Below are positions 47,202 through 60,300 of a DNA stretch of 64,000 nucleotides, piece by piece. Positions within the stretch are counted from its first letter, which is position 1, and the number at the start of each line of letters is the position of its first letter. Location of the stretch: the NCBI GenBank assembly GCA_013397455.1, contig VYZB01000079.1, positions 1,267,200 to 1,331,199 of the forward strand, written 5' to 3'. Made by a program: the position numbers and the translations under genes. A model generated the notes under the pieces. The model searched no databases, was not told the origin of the DNA, and was given only the letters and a program-made list of their open reading frames with translations. Source of the stretch: Crotophaga sulcirostris (taxonomy: Eukaryota; Chordata; Aves; Cuculiformes; Crotophagidae).

Positions 47202-47655
47202 TCTGGTTCTATGCAAGTCTCTGACAAACTGCCCCCTGCCCCCACCGAGATGCCATGTCCACCCCCAAACAGCCCAGTAAGGAGGAGAAAGACCTGAAGG
47301 GATCCTGCCCAAAAAAGGAGCCTTCCCAAGACTTGGATCTACAGAGAAGTCTCAGTTAAAAGAAATTTTCCAGCCAAGGCAAACCCTCTTACCCAGCAGT
47401 GTCCGCTCCCACCACCATGCCCTGTAGATGTTGAAGGGTAGGAGGAAAAGGGAAGGAAAAGCTCCAGCCTCAATGTTTTGAGAGGTTCCTCCCTCCAGAC
47501 CATGCATGAAAGAGGCATCAGGATGTGGAGCAGACCATAATGGGAAGGGCACAGGGGAAAAGTCAATCAAGAGCTGAGCACAGGGTGGGAGGAGAGGAAT
47601 TGTGGCAAGATGAGAGTTACCCAGCTCTCCTCCGCCTCTCCTCCCAGCCCCTACC

Positions 47656-48501
47656 TCATCGGATGCGGAGGTACGAGGGGATGGAGTAATTAAAAAGCAA
47701 GTAGTCCATTTTGTATAAATTAAAGAGTCTCCTTTGGTAGAAAGGGCTAATGTCCTGAAAAAACTGAGCTGTCATGTCATCTGTCGTCCTGCTGGTCTTG
47801 GACGAAGATGGGAACTTGACGCTCGTGTCGGCCCCAACCAGCTGGAGGATATAGTTGGCATCTTCAGCCAAGGTCTCGTACTTGCCCACCACATCATAGT
47901 GGACAATGCAGGGGTGGCAGAGCGAGTGCACTCGCTCCCAGTGCTCATTGAAGGGCTCCTCCCTCTGCGTCCGTGGATCCAGCAGGTAGTAAACAAACTC
48001 CTCGAAACGCACATCGTCCCCGCGCTCCAGGGCTTTGTCGCTGGGCTCCTGCCGGTGCCGCCGGATGATCTTGGTCCCATAGCGCTTGTGGAAGGCCGTG
48101 TTGTAGCTGCGGGTGAACTTGTTGCGGTACGCCGAGACCAGGCGCTCGAAGGGCTCCCGCACAAAGATGAACTTGAGGTAGCTGCGCAGGCGGTGGTTGA
48201 TCTCGGGGATGCTGTACTCGGAGAGGGTGCGCAGGTTGGATGAGACGTGGGCCTCATTGGCAGGGATTTCCAGTGGGTCCCGGTACTTGCCTTGCCCTGT
48301 CAGGACCATCATCACCCGCTTCCAGTTAGTGCAGGCCACCTTGGGCACGTAGCAGTAGAGCAGCCCATGTGTGTCATCCACCACCAAGTGCCGCAAGTCA
48401 TCCGGCCGCAGGAGGCGCCGCTTGCGGGTGTAACGGTTGCAGACGTTGCTCAACAGCTCCCGTCTCTGCTGGTGAACTGCCTGCAGTGATGACTGCTCAA
48501 A
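47656..48501 (-). CDS. CHST13: CHST13 exon 3 (last exon, catalytic domain)
   Basis: On the minus strand the acceptor TTCTTTTCTTTCCCCAG ends at 48502. The exon starts TTTGAGCAG (FEQ) in phase 0 and runs 281 codons to a TGA at 47658-47656. Domain order by exon residue: a basic coiled stem (HQQRRELL, 10-17), 5'-PAPS site (51-62), acceptor-binding region, 3'-PAPS site (about 113-127), EEPFNEHW motif (about 180-187), C-terminus [10 protein letters not shown]. An N-glycosylation sequon NYS lies near the C-terminus. No Met is needed at the left edge, because the frame runs straight to the acceptor. Confidence 0.95.
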   Translation of the reverse strand, partial: FEQSSLQAVHQQRRELLSNVCNRYTRKRRLLRPDDLRHLVVDDTHGLLYCYVPKVACTNWKRVMMVLTGQGKYRDPLEIPANEAHVSSNLRTLSEYSIPEINHRLRSYLKFIFVREPFERLVSAYRNKFTRSYNTAFHKRYGTKIIRRHRQEPSDKALERGDDVRFEEFVYYLLDPRTQREEPFNEHWERVHSLCHPCIVHYDVVGKYETLAEDANYILQLVGADTSVKFPSSSKTSRTTDDMTAQFFQDISPFYQRRLFNLYKMDYLLFNYSIPSYLRIR

Positions 48502-51500
48502 CTGGGGAAAGAAAAGAAAAAGAGATGGTCACCAGCTTGCCCAAGCTGATCATGGCCTACACACAACACTCGGCCACAGCTCCCCCCATCCCCTGCCCCT
48601 TCCTGAGTTTGGCAATAACCCATGTGAGATTTCTGGGGCCAATGTTGACTTGGAACTTGACTTTCTTTGGTACCTTTAATCCTTGGACCTGCTGGGGGGC
48701 AAAAGACAGAATAAAACATGATGAGGAGCTGGATGAGAAGACAAGTCAAAGGCAGTGATGGAAGAACAGGTGGTGCAGAGAGGATCAACAACCAAACACT
48801 TGTTACAGCACCACACACACACACTGCGCTGAAGCTCTCTCTTACATGACTTGTGGGTGGCTTGACCCCTCCATGGGCAAACAGCACAGCCCCTTTGCTG
48901 ATGCAGGGCTCTGCACACCTCCTGGTTGTGATGGGGCATTGTTGTGTTGCACTGACGCCTACACCCGTGGGCTCGCTGCAAACATCACAGCCAAGAGGCA
49001 GAAATGAGACACACGTGGGCACAGATGAAGAAAACGGTGTGGATGTGCTGCCAAGGAAAGGTAAAGGGAGGTGGGTGGAGGAGAAGGGTCATTAATGCTG
49101 ATGGTCAAACCCTGGGGAGCAGTGTGGGAGCTGGAGGGTACGTGAGGAGGCAGGGTATGATGGAGAGGAGGTGCTACTGGGGTAGCCCTTCCTGAAGGCT
49201 TTGGGTTTCTTCTCCTCGAGGGACTTTTTCCACACAGGTCAGTCTGATGTCTCAGTTCTGGTCATAGTCTTTGTCCACAAGGATGAGGAATCCATACACA
49301 GTCCTTTGTCTTTATCCATTTAGACTTTTGCATTATGGTCTGGCAGCTGCTGAATCAGCTTCCCAGGAGGTCAGAATCCCCCAACCCCTACCTCAGCTGA
49401 AACTCCCCTCCAGATTTGGGGATATGGCCTTTCCTGTCATGGTTTTTATCAGAAATCCCAAAATGTCATTAAAACTTCTGGGGAAGGAAATTATTTCCGG
49501 GAACTCAGAAAGGGAAGTACCCCTCCTCCTCCTGCCCAATTCCCCCACCCCCCATTTTGCTCACGAGGTTGGGGAAGTTTTGCATTCAGCAAGGACGTCA
49601 TTGCTGGGAATCTCCAACAGCCTCATCCAGGCCACGACCGCCAACGGCTTCACCGCCTGTTTGCTAACCCGGGGCAGCTCTGACCCCATGGAGCTGTTGC
49701 TCTAATGCAATGCACTGAACCCCCATGTCGCAAGACAACAGTGGCTTCCACTTTGGTGTTGTGTAGACAGAGCTGCCAGTGTCACAGGATGCCACAGCAG
49801 ATGTCTCTGCCACCTGCAGAGGCATGGCAACCTCAAGATGAAGGGCAAGGGCAGGCCACCTCTTTGGTCCCTACACCTTAGCTGCCAACAGCTGTCATCA
49901 CCTATGCATACCGAAGGACACCATTTACCAAGCTTCAGGTGCATCCTCACCTCTCCCTGGGGACCCATAAAGGGTTTTGGGAGGCATTAGAGCCAGGAAA
50001 GACAGTGTTGTGGAGATGGGGCTTTGTAAAGCTCCTGCCAGGAGTTGGGATCCTGAGACAAACTGCCCATCCCATGGATGATCCAGCAGATCTGTCACCT
50101 TCAGAGAGGCACTAGCATCTGGGCAAAAAGCTCCTCCTGCAAGGGATGAACCACACTCAGACCATTTTGCATCTCATTTCCACAAAAGAAATAACCTTGC
50201 CCAGGTCAACTTAATGATCACTTTCTCCACTACACTGCATGGACAGTAACCTGAGATGGGGCAGGAGAAAGTGTGCCATCCCTGCTCCTTCCAAGAGGGA
50301 GATGACAAGGGAAAATGCTCCGATGGAGGAAATGCAGGTCAACAGACTCTAACTGCCTCCAAGAGATGACTTTGACATTGCTTGCTGCTGAAGAAGATAT
50401 AGAACCCATGGAGGTGATAATCATAACTGAAGAGGCATTCTCATCATGCGACAGAGCCAAACCTTTCAGTAGGAATTTCTCTTGCTGGGTTTTGTTTGGA
50501 GACTCCTCAATACCTTTTTAAATTGGAAATGCATTTTTCCAAGTGCTTAAAAAAAAAAGAGGCATTTTAAAAACGTGATTTTTTTCAGGTGTTTTTTTCC
50601 TGCACTTGCATAATTCGAAACTATTAGACCAGAGAGACAGACAGACAGACACTGTCTGCAGGCATGGCAACAAATAAATGTGACTACTGTTCAACAGCCG
50701 CCCACTGGAATAAGTGCATGTCTTGCAGTTACTTCAGAGCAAAATTGCTCCCTTGGTTTCCTTTTCTTTAAAAGCCAGAGAAATTAAGTATCACTTTTAA
50801 GGAAATAACACCAGGACATTCCAGCAGCGTCAGGGTTTGCCCAGCATCGTGGCCAAAGAAGTTCACATCTGCCATTCTTCCCAGAGTAATTTCACTGCTT
50901 ATAGACATTTAAACATCAACCTAGGCAGTAACACAAGGTGTTGTGTATGCAAAGACCTGGCTCTGGCTGCAGCGAGCACTGCTGATGGGCAGTGGGGAGG
51001 CAGAGGGGGTGGCATCCAGCCACAAGGACCACCAGCATTGCCCTCTGCTTCCTGGGGGCTGCATATGACTGCCCTGCACATGTGGGCAGATGCAGGGCAC
51101 ATTTGGTGGTTGGGGTATGTGGCCATGGCCCAACCCTCTGCATTAACTGGAGGGTAGTTTTCTACAGGACTTCCCATGGGGAAGCTGTGAGTGAGGATCC
51201 TGCTGCAAAGACAAATGTGGCTGTGTGGGGGAAAACTGCCCGCCACAGGTGGTTTTGAAATCCTCAGACAGTGAAATCTCCTGGGTTTGCCCAGTTATAC
51301 CATAGCCCACCGGATGAAGAAACTATTTGCCCAAGGACCAGCAAGAGCCATAAGCAGTTTTTTATCAACAATTACTCCCCAAGGCAGTGTGGTCTTTTCT
51401 TTTGGACGTGGCCAGAGGTTCAGGTGCGCAGAATTTGGGAGAAGAGTGGGAGACGGTACAATGTCCCATATATCAGAGGAAGGGAGGAAGGCATCAATCT

Positions 51501-51639
51501 CCAGCACCCCACTCCCTTCTCATCACCCTCTATCCCCCATTTCCATGTCCCCTTACCTGGTCACTCTCATACAGAGCCTGGAGTGGGCTGCGACCGGCCT
51601 TCCCTTGCCAGGTGGATCTCATAACCCCGTCTTCTGTGG
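47656..51639 (-). CDS. CHST13: CHST13, carbohydrate (chondroitin 4) sulfotransferase 13, exons 2 and 3; exon 1 not found
   Basis: Golgi type II membrane enzyme that moves sulfate from PAPS to position 4 of GalNAc in chondroitin. Joining 51639-51557 and 48501-47656 gives 308 residues plus a partial first codon. Both PAPS-binding segments are present: [11 protein letters not shown] for the 5'-phosphosulfate and [17 protein letters not shown] for the 3'-phosphate. CHST13 rather than CHST11 is favoured by [30 protein letters not shown] and [20 protein letters not shown], which match human CHST13 as I remember it; CHST11 differs at these places. The human protein is 341 residues, so about 33 N-terminal residues (cytosolic tail and membrane anchor) are missing. 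They should come from an exon to the right ending in phase 1. It is transcribed toward SLC41A3. Confidence 0.92.
48502..51556 (-). other. CHST13: CHST13 intron 2 (3.1 kb)
   Basis: GT-AG intron with nothing else recognised. It includes a short GACA run near 50636-50652. Confidence 0.85.
51557..51639 (-). CDS. CHST13: CHST13 exon 2
   Basis: An 83-nt exon found by its motif and splice sites. On the minus strand the acceptor is CTCCTTTTCCAG and the donor GTAAGG. It enters with two bases of a codon (upstream exon in phase 1) and leaves in phase 0, matching exon 3. It encodes [15 protein letters not shown] followed by [12 protein letters not shown]. The RSPLQxLY core is the stem motif of CHST11 and CHST13, and the length of 27 full codons equals the matching human CHST13 segment as I recall it. 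Easy to miss because of its size. Confidence 0.88.
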
Positions 51640-54250
51640 CTGGAAAAGGAGTGAGGAAAATCAGAGGGGGTGGGTGGGGTTGTTTCTTTCACCTCCCCCT
51701 TTTGGAGATGCCCAAGTTGGGATGAGGCAACAACCCTCAAAAAGAGACAAATCCGTTTGGCTCTGGGAGAAGATGCTCAAGCAATTCTTGGCCCTCCCCC
51801 TTCTTTCAACAAAACCTGCAGTTAGGGTTCAAATGGTCCCAACTAAACCTTTAAACAAATAAAAGACCATAAATAAATAGCTTGTTACAATTTCAAAAGC
51901 AGAGGGAATACTTTGATCCACGTGCATTTGGGAAAAGCCAGTGTGCGCAGGTTGCATCGCTGAGGGAATGACCCAGGAGGTGACAGGACCCCAACCAGCA
52001 TCACTGTGGAGTGAGACAGTACCTGTGCGCAGCAGAGATAAGAGACAGATCCAACACTGACAGCTCCAGGCTGAGCCTGAGCTTGCATTTCCAGGCTCAG
52101 AGACATGGTCAGTAATTGATAAATTGGTCAGACACTTTGTCTGACTGTGATAATTCATTTTAATTTCTTATTCATCGTTTTCTTTTTCACCTTCTAAACA
52201 GCAACATCTCCTCAAGCTTTTGAAGCTAAAGACAGCCACCCAAGCATCCTCAGCCCTTCCCTGCCATGCAGATTGGTTGGTTGGAGGATTACTTGCTGCA
52301 GTACCAAACCTGAGGCTGGATCTGGCGACCCATGAACGCGGTGCCGGACACCCCATCGGTGACAGATGCTCAAGTTCTCAAGCTTATAAATTATGTAGGG
52401 ATGCAACCACTTCCCAAGCTATGAAGCATCCGCTTCATCTGCTGTCTCTCAGCCCCAGGGACCTGTTTCCAGCACAGCATGGGCAGAACCACATGGATAT
52501 CTTAAACCTAATGCACGGAGCCAGCCATGACAAGGGAGCAGGCTCTCGCTTGCAGTAACACTGCTGAGCAGCTGTCCCACCTCTCACCCTGCCTCTGCTT
52601 CTTGTGTCTGACCCTCTCCATCGGCAGGCAAAATTCTCATATGAGAAGGTTTCTAACCATCAGGGTGTACAGCCCTGGTGTTGGCTTCCACAGAAGAAAT
52701 CACACTGAGGTTTAAAATGAAAGAGGATGTTTCTTCTGAGAAGGATCATAGGCCACATTGTTCAGGAGATCGTGGCCTGGGAGGTTCTTCCAGTCCTCAA
52801 AGCTCCTTGTCCTACAACGACCTTCTAAAATCTCAGAGGGATGTGTATGTGGTGAAGGGAAAAACACCTCTCACAAACCATTTCTAGCAACATGAAGGTT
52901 TCTAACCCAGAGGTTATTTGCACAATTAATTGAGGGTTGGATCTTTTCATTCACTGACCATCACCAAACAAAACCAAATCTTTTATACAAGCCCGAGATG
53001 GCATCTTTTAAACCAAAATAACCAGAAGGAAAAAAAAACTCTAAATCCCATCTTCATTTTCATGTGCTTGAATTTTGCCTAAATGAAAATGGCTCCAAAG
53101 CACAAAGTCACCAGGGTTTAAGCTAAACATTATTCATTCTTGGAGTTGTAATTAGGGGGAAGTGCCTGACCTCACAAGATTTCATCAGCACTGCATGTGT
53201 GCTTGCGCATTCATGGGAAACGAGACTTCCTGCAGCACTGGATTGATCAAGATGTGACTCAATGAGAAGATACAGTTCTTCCTCAATCTCCTGTATCAGT
53301 TACCCCACAGGAGGGTGAAATGGCATCTGTGCTAACGAGAGATAAAGCAGAAGAGCCAATGTTACACAGCGCTGGGCTGAGATGCTCATCCCAGAGGAGC
53401 CCCGTTTCACATTTCAGGCTCAGCCCTCTGCGAACGACAGGGAATGAGATTGACCTTGAAAACTCAACTCACTGTTCCTCGAATCTTCAAGCAGAGAGCA
53501 TTAAACTCAAGTCCCTGTCCAGGCTAGAGCTGATAAAACTCCTGTCCAATTTAAAAGCATGACCCCATTGTGGGCTGTCTGCGAGCGCCCTGCACTGCAG
53601 CAGACACTTGTCCTATATTTAGTAAAAGCAATGTGGAGGCGTTTGTTTTCGAGACGAACACGTGCATCAACCAGATGAGGGACATAAGCAAACCCCAGGT
53701 GGTTCAGGCTGACCTGAAGCTGCTAGAAATGCAAATTGCTCGTGCCAGCACTGCACAGGGGTGTGTGGAAACACCATCCCAGGGAAAGGCTTCAGCATCT
53801 GGTGCAGGGTCAGGTCACAGCCAGGGGGGAACAGGCTGGCTCGGCAGGAGGCTCTTTAGGGTGAACAAAAAGCAAATCTGCAGTAAAGCAGGGAATGAGC
53901 AGAGGTCGGGCAGGTCATGTCCATGCTCTGACCGCTCTGAGTTGCATCTTTAGGAGCTGCTGAGGAAGAGAAGCAATCCTGGCCAGGGATTTCTGCACTT
54001 TGCCTGACTCTTGCCAAGTGCCCCAGCCTAAATGCTGCAAAATGGATTTCCCCAGAGCAAGATCTGGCAGAGAACAAGGCATCTTCCCTGGATAGCAGTA
54101 AGCCCCCTATGAACCCTGCTATGCTTACGCTGTACAGAGTCCAGAAAAAAAAAAGGGGGGGGGGAGTAACAAAAAAAGAGGAAAAAATGTTCCCAGGCTG
54201 CTCCCGTGTGGCTGGAGGAGCCTGGGAGTGCTGAGCTGGCAGGAGGAAGA
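51640..54250. other. Presumed CHST13 intron 1, no exon recognised
   Basis: No coding sequence recognised on either strand. An exon encoding a short basic tail plus a hydrophobic anchor, expected for CHST13 exon 1, is not visible here. Confidence 0.5.
54145..54164 (+). repeat. A10-G10 homopolymer junction
   Basis: Ten A followed directly by ten G, then AGTAAC and another A run. Prone to sequencing and replication slippage. Confidence 0.9.
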
Positions 54251-54270
54251 CGCCAATGCTCCACACTCAC

Positions 54271-54375
54271 TGCATCTTGACAGCTTTGCTCTCCAAAGCA
54301 ATGACACCATCCCCGGCCCGTGGCGCTCGCCAAACCCTTCGGAGCGAGCGCCTGGCCCGCCGGCAGGGCGTTACA
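54271..54375 (-). promoter_or_regulatory. CpG cluster with in-phase donor, weak candidate for a CHST13 first exon
   Basis: About ten CpGs occur in 75 bp (54312-54375) in a CpG-poor area. On the minus strand an ATG at 54310 opens 13 codons (MVSLLWRAKLSRC) plus one base up to a perfect donor GTGAGT at 54270. Phase 1 is what CHST13 exon 2 requires. Against it, there is no membrane-anchor segment, which a Golgi sulfotransferase needs, and upstream in-frame sequence has no other Met. It could be an alternative leader, an unrelated CpG element or chance. Confidence 0.25.
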
Positions 54376-57300
54376 AGGCTCCAGCCACAGGAAATCTCCC
54401 CTCTCAGAAACCGTCTGCTCAAGCTACACGCAGCATCCCAAGGAGAAAAGCAAACAGACTCCTGGCTGGGCCATGACGCTGGCTTTCAAAGACAGTGTTA
54501 AATCCTGCAGCAGAGGAGGAGATGCAGCAGCTGCAACCACGCGCAGCTTAGCACGGCACCACGCCAGCACTGGTGCATGCAGAGGGCAGCAGCCAATATG
54601 TGTGCCCCATGGGATCAAAACACCCACCCTTTGCAGGGCTGTGGTCAGCGCAGCTGCAAATGCCTGCAGCTGGCAGTGCGTGCTCAAACGGAGACACGTC
54701 CTGGCTGCCTGTGCGCAAACCATCTCCAAAGCATTTGGGATCACCAGGCAGAGCACCGCTGGCTGTTCACAGCTGCAGGCACGCCAGAGCTACTGCATCC
54801 TGTCTGAGCTGGTGGGAGGCTGTGGATAGTGATTTAATCCAATCCAGCCCCCCTCAGACCAGGTTTTGCCACCTAACGTAGCTTTACCCCATGACCCCAA
54901 GCTGTGGTCATCTCCCATTCGCCACCCATCAGCCCCAGCATCTGCAACATTTCTGCTGATGAACTCCCCTCACAGTCCTGCCCGCGGCACCAGACCCTCA
55001 TTCCTCATTTTGCAGCTCTGTGAACACTGTTCAGCCATCATTTGAATACAAATTCCTCTTCCCTGGCTGTTCCATCCCAGCCATCCCATCACGCAACCTC
55101 ACAGTGTGCTCCCATTCTGGGGTCTCTCCCCATCCTGTCCTTGTCTGCATTGCCTACCCCAATGGCCCCCCCCTTGGGAAAGCCAAGCTCACAGGGCTCC
55201 ACAGCTGGCTGAACTGCACAGCTGGAGAGAAGAATCAAACTTGCAGGGGGAGCTAGGAAAAGCCTCGATTCTTGATCTGTGCCTGTTTTTTCCATCAGAT
55301 CTGGGATGCAGCCTGGACTGTGAGGAGGAGAAGGGAGGAAAGGGGTAGATGGGCAATGGCATTTACACATCCTTCTTCCACTTGTTCACACTGAGAATGA
55401 GTCAATCACCCCATCCCCAGTACCACTCACTGGTTTACCCATCCCTAGGACGCTCCTGGGACTCCAAGAAGTTTGAGAAAGCCAAGGACCACTGAAATAC
55501 ACGACAGTGTTCAGGAGGGAGTATCATCAGAGTAAATTAATGGTTCATGTGGCATTTTGGCACTACAGCCCTGAGTACAGCAGGATCTTCCATCATGGGG
55601 GAGCTGCCAAGATGTTCACATCCTGGCTTTATTACTTGTTAGCGAGCCTCCCAGATTCCACCATGTGCAATGGTAATCCTTGGAAATTTGGCATCGCCAC
55701 AATTGCATCCAAAAGCAAGGATGTTACTTAGCCAAGGAATATCAAGTTTCTAATGGGGAGAAAATTTCAGCCCTTGGCAAGCGCTGGATTACCATTTGGA
55801 TAACAAATAGTGAGACAGTGTATGTCCATAATCCAATCCAAAATGGTTTTCACTGAGATGGACAGAAGGAAATATCACATTGGTCTTTTGCATCTTCAAA
55901 GCATGAGGCGAGGGAAGAGAAGTGATGCAGAACAAGGGACCGAAACCTCCATGCTAAGGCAGTAACATTGACCAGAAATCACTGAATGAGCCTGAAATGG
56001 AGCTCAAGCACATTTTGCACTCCTGTGCTTTCAGTCTTTCCTTCGGAGCTTAAAAAGGCAACACGCTCCCTCTCTCCTTTCCTGCCAAAGCCCAGATTTT
56101 AGTGCTATCCCATCAAAACTGAAGCCATTCTCTTGCAGCAGTGTGACATCAATACCGCAGCAGGATCTGGGGTTTCAATGACCTGCCAGCTCTCTTTGGA
56201 AAAGGGAATAGATTTTTAAGCCGTGAATATTTACATGTACTGGTTGACTGTGAAGACAGCCAGACATGTGTGAGGTGAGGGAAAAACTGGATCATGACCA
56301 TCCAAGACTTCTGGAAGCACCAGTGAAAGAATTTGCTGTTTTGGCTGCAGAGATTCTTAATTACGGAGGGAGGTTCTCGGCAACCACAACAGCAAATCCA
56401 GAGCCTGAATTGAAGAGTTTGGCTAGGAGACAGGATTCAGGCAGTGACAAGCCTGCTAGGCTGACATCAGCATTACCAAGGCTTTAGAAAACAGTCTGAA
56501 GGAAAGAAAACAGCTAAAAGCTGTGGGTGCAACTTGATAGGGGAATAAAATCAACATGGCATTTACTAAGCACAACTTATACCCATGCAACCTCGTCTAT
56601 GAATAAAATATGCTGTCTCTGTAGATCAAGCACATGTGGTAGATCTTCATCCAGATATACTTAATGCATGAGACATGACATACCACAGGAAATAAGTACT
56701 TCAAACAGAGAAGATGAGTTTAAAAGGTGAACTGCAAGAGACACAAGCAACTGAAAGCAGGCAGCATTTAAATGGGAAATACTGAGCAGAAGGCAAATTT
56801 CTACTAATATATCTCTAAGATTGGCTTTGGAATTGCTACTACAGGAATGAGTTGACATAAATATAGATGATGGACAAAGTGTTGAGAAAGGCTGCCATGC
56901 CAGGGAGAGGCTGAAACACCAAACAGGGAAATTAAATCTTCGTCTTGGACCAGGGGAGTGGAAATGCAATACAATTTAACTTTGAAATGTTGGAATTGAG
57001 CAGTTTCTGCTACTTTGCTGCTGGAAGTGGCAGGAGGTCCCAGATGCATTAGTTCTGGCTATCAGCTGCCAGTGTCACAGTAGCAAAAAAAAAGGCAAAT
57101 GAAGTCCTGAAGCACATCAGGTGAGGTATTTGCCATAGCAGCAAAAAAACCATGAATACTATTATCCATAGCACTGGTGACCCTTACCTGCAGTGCTGAC
57201 AGCTCTGCTCTCCTGAGACCAAGGCAGATTCAGAACTGCTGAGAAGGGCTGTGAGGAAACCAGGTGAACCCAGGACTTGCTGCCCCATGCAAGGGCTGGA

Positions 57301-60300
57301 TGTGTGTATGAGCTAAGCCAGGATAAGATTGTCTCCCAGGAAAAGGCCAGTAGAGAGGGATGGATGTGTTTCATGTGTATGACATCTTCATGCCCACTTG
57401 CTCAGGTGCCAGAAAGGAAAATGTTTGCAAACCCCAAATCAGTGGAAGTCTGGTTGAGGTGCTGCAGAAGGAATTCCAGCTCCTTTTGGGTTGGAGAATG
57501 GAGCTTTCAGGCATTTTCCAGGCTGGACCCTACGGCCACAAGGAGCCAAAAGCTCCACTCATGGTCTCCAACAGAAAACACTGGAGAGGGTTAAAACCTG
57601 GAGATTCAGCCAAGGGAAGTAAAGAGACAGCACGCACGCTTGCACACAAGTACACACCCCAGAGACCCTAAGAAGCTAATCCTGACCCCAGCACTGTCTC
57701 CCCACTGCTGTCTCAGAGCCCCAGCATTGCTTCCTGTTGTGTCTGCACAAAACCTAAAAAAAGAGAAAAAATAATTGCTGTGCCTGGCCACCCGAAATGA
57801 TCAGTCTGAGTGTTAATTACAGCCTGTGACTCCCACTGGGTGAGTGGGATGGGTGCCTGTTTGTACTGTAGGAAGACTCAGTTCTCAGGGCAGTCCCTGT
57901 TGGAAAGGGATGCTCTTCTCTCTGACCAGAATAAAAGCTCTGAACCTGGGGAAAGTGGGGTGTGAATACATCATATGTGCGATGGATTCTGGGTTTGAAC
58001 ATAGGAAACAGTATCCGTGACACAAACTGACTGCCTGGCACACATGGCACACGTGTCACTGAACTACATTCTCAGGAGAAAGAAGAGTTTATGGTGAGAA
58101 ACAAATAAGAACAATATTATTCCTTTTTATCAAAAGGGGAAACAACAACTGGAGCTCTATTGTGTAAAGGGATCAGCACTTGCCTTAAGTCAGTACTGGA
58201 AGGGCCAGAAATTAGGACCTGGCTCTCTTTGTGGGCACAGCAATGAGGTTCTCCTGTCTTTGCTGACTCCCCTCCAGCACCTGTCACGGGTGATGAGTGA
58301 GCACTTCAGTCATAGCAGTGATGGCTCACTCATCCTCAACTGCAGAAACACAGCCCTGTTTCCTGAAGACAGGCTCCTTGCTATTAAAATAACTGCACCC
58401 AAGAGACACGGGGAAGGATCCTGCCATCTAATTTAAGAGAGGATATTCTGACTGTGTTATTCAAAGCCAAACCCCAGTTGCAGCCACTGGCTGCTGAATC
58501 TGTCCAATTTTCAATTTTAACATCCAAGAGGGAAAAAAAAAAAACAACCACAGAGAGAGGAAAAAAAAAAAAGAAAACAGTTTTACAGCAGCAGTGATAA
58601 ATCCAGACAGTTCCTGCAATTTGGGCTCAGTTTTAACTCTCAGTTTGATAGCTAAGCATGGGACATGCATCCTGGTTGGCAGCTGGACCCTTTGAATCAG
58701 GATGGTCCAGGGCACGGAGGCCAAGAAATCCCACATGGAAGTAGCAGTTGAATCCCTGGGCAGTGGCCAGTGGCTGCGTGAAGAGCAGCCCTGCTTGGAA
58801 GGATCAGAGCTATTGGGTCAAACAGTACTGGTTTCAAGGAAGCAGTTTAAGTCTAGCAAGCTCTGGCTTTTATGCTTGGCCTCTTACTGGTGGAGAACAT
58901 GTTTGTTTCATTTCCACCTAAGCACAAGGGTCGATAATTACTTGTTTGTTTGGCTTTTTTTTTAAGATAGATACTTTTTTAAAACAAGGGTGATGTGAGA
59001 ATCCAAACACCAAAAATCCCATAGCAAACTCCAGACCCACTAACATACCTCTGCTAAAAATAGTGACCTCTCTTTGATGGAGAAGATGACCAAAAAAGTG
59101 ACCATTTGCTTTCTTGCATGCTGCGCTCAGCTGTGAAAAAGTGTGGCAATTCTGGTGTTCACACATCTTCAGAGCTAAGGGAGCACCCTCTTGGAATTGA
59201 AACCAAAACCCATTCCTATTTTTATTCTTACTGGAAGGTTTTGATTTGGGAATGCAAATTTCTGGCTTCAGCAAAGAGGCAATCCAATCCAGTTACATTC
59301 CTGCAATGGCTTATTTTTACTGCATTTAAAAAGCCAGAGATATAGACACCAGAGGCTGAATTAAAATGCTAGAGAAGAAAGGAAAATAAATCTAACAGAC
59401 CCACATGCTTGATTTGCTTAAACGCATCCTTCAGCTTTGTGAATTCAGACACAACCACCTCCACCAGGGAGCTGCAAGTGAAACGAGAAGCAGGAGGTGT
59501 AACTGGCTGTGCTTTATCCAGGTGTTTGCACCCAGAACCAGCTTGGTGGTTCGCTGGTCGCCCCAAAGAACTCTAGGCTGCTTGAGCATCTTCTCTGTCA
59601 AGGCTGCGGGTCCCTCACATGCAACAGTGATGTGGGGAGGGGAGGGCACGTCTGCTGTGTGGGGCCACGTACCAAGGGGGCGATGACAATGCGAGAGCGC
59701 AGCAAGACGTGTCCTCTCGCAAAGCCCCACAGCGCCTCGCCATCTGCTCAGCCAGCACCGCCCGCCTGGTCTGCTGTTCTTAAAGACAGTAAGCAGACAG
59801 CAGCCCTTGTCCCCCATCACACTGCTGTGTCACACCAGCAGCTGTCTCCAGTGGGTTAGATGTGACCCTGCTTATCACCCTCTTGCAACACTACCGGGGA
59901 AACGTTTATTCCCACAGCTCACCAGGGAAAACGAAACATCACACGTACTTTGGATGTGAGGCATGGGACTTGAGGTCATAATGAGGGAAATCTGGTGTGG
60001 ATGGCAAACTCCAAAGATCTGGCTGAGGATGGTAGGAGGGTGGCAGTGCACATGCAGAACCATCCCTCCCAGTGTGGGACAGTCAAGAGCGTCAGTCACA
60101 GCTACGAACATCAATCCCTGAATCTGCAAGACACGACAGGAGCCATTCTGCTCCCAAAACTGAAACAATAACAGAACATCTGTGTACAAAGACCACAAAC
60201 AAGAGCTTGTTCTTCAGTGTAGCCCCCAACTGCTGCATTTCTAGGCAAGCAGGGGGCCAAGCAACAGAACAAGGAGATGGATACCTGAGGCATTTCACAC

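Noticed and set aside
47734..48257. Long frames on the plus strand and in another minus frame over CHST13 exon 3
   Set aside because: Shadows of the GC-rich CHST13 coding frame, which alone matches the sulfotransferase family.
59640..59765. CpG-rich patch with minus-strand ATG (MARRC...) as CHST13 exon 1
   Set aside because: The start resembles MGRRC of human CHST13 by eye, but there is no hydrophobic anchor and the donor GTACGT leaves phase 2, which does not fit exon 2.
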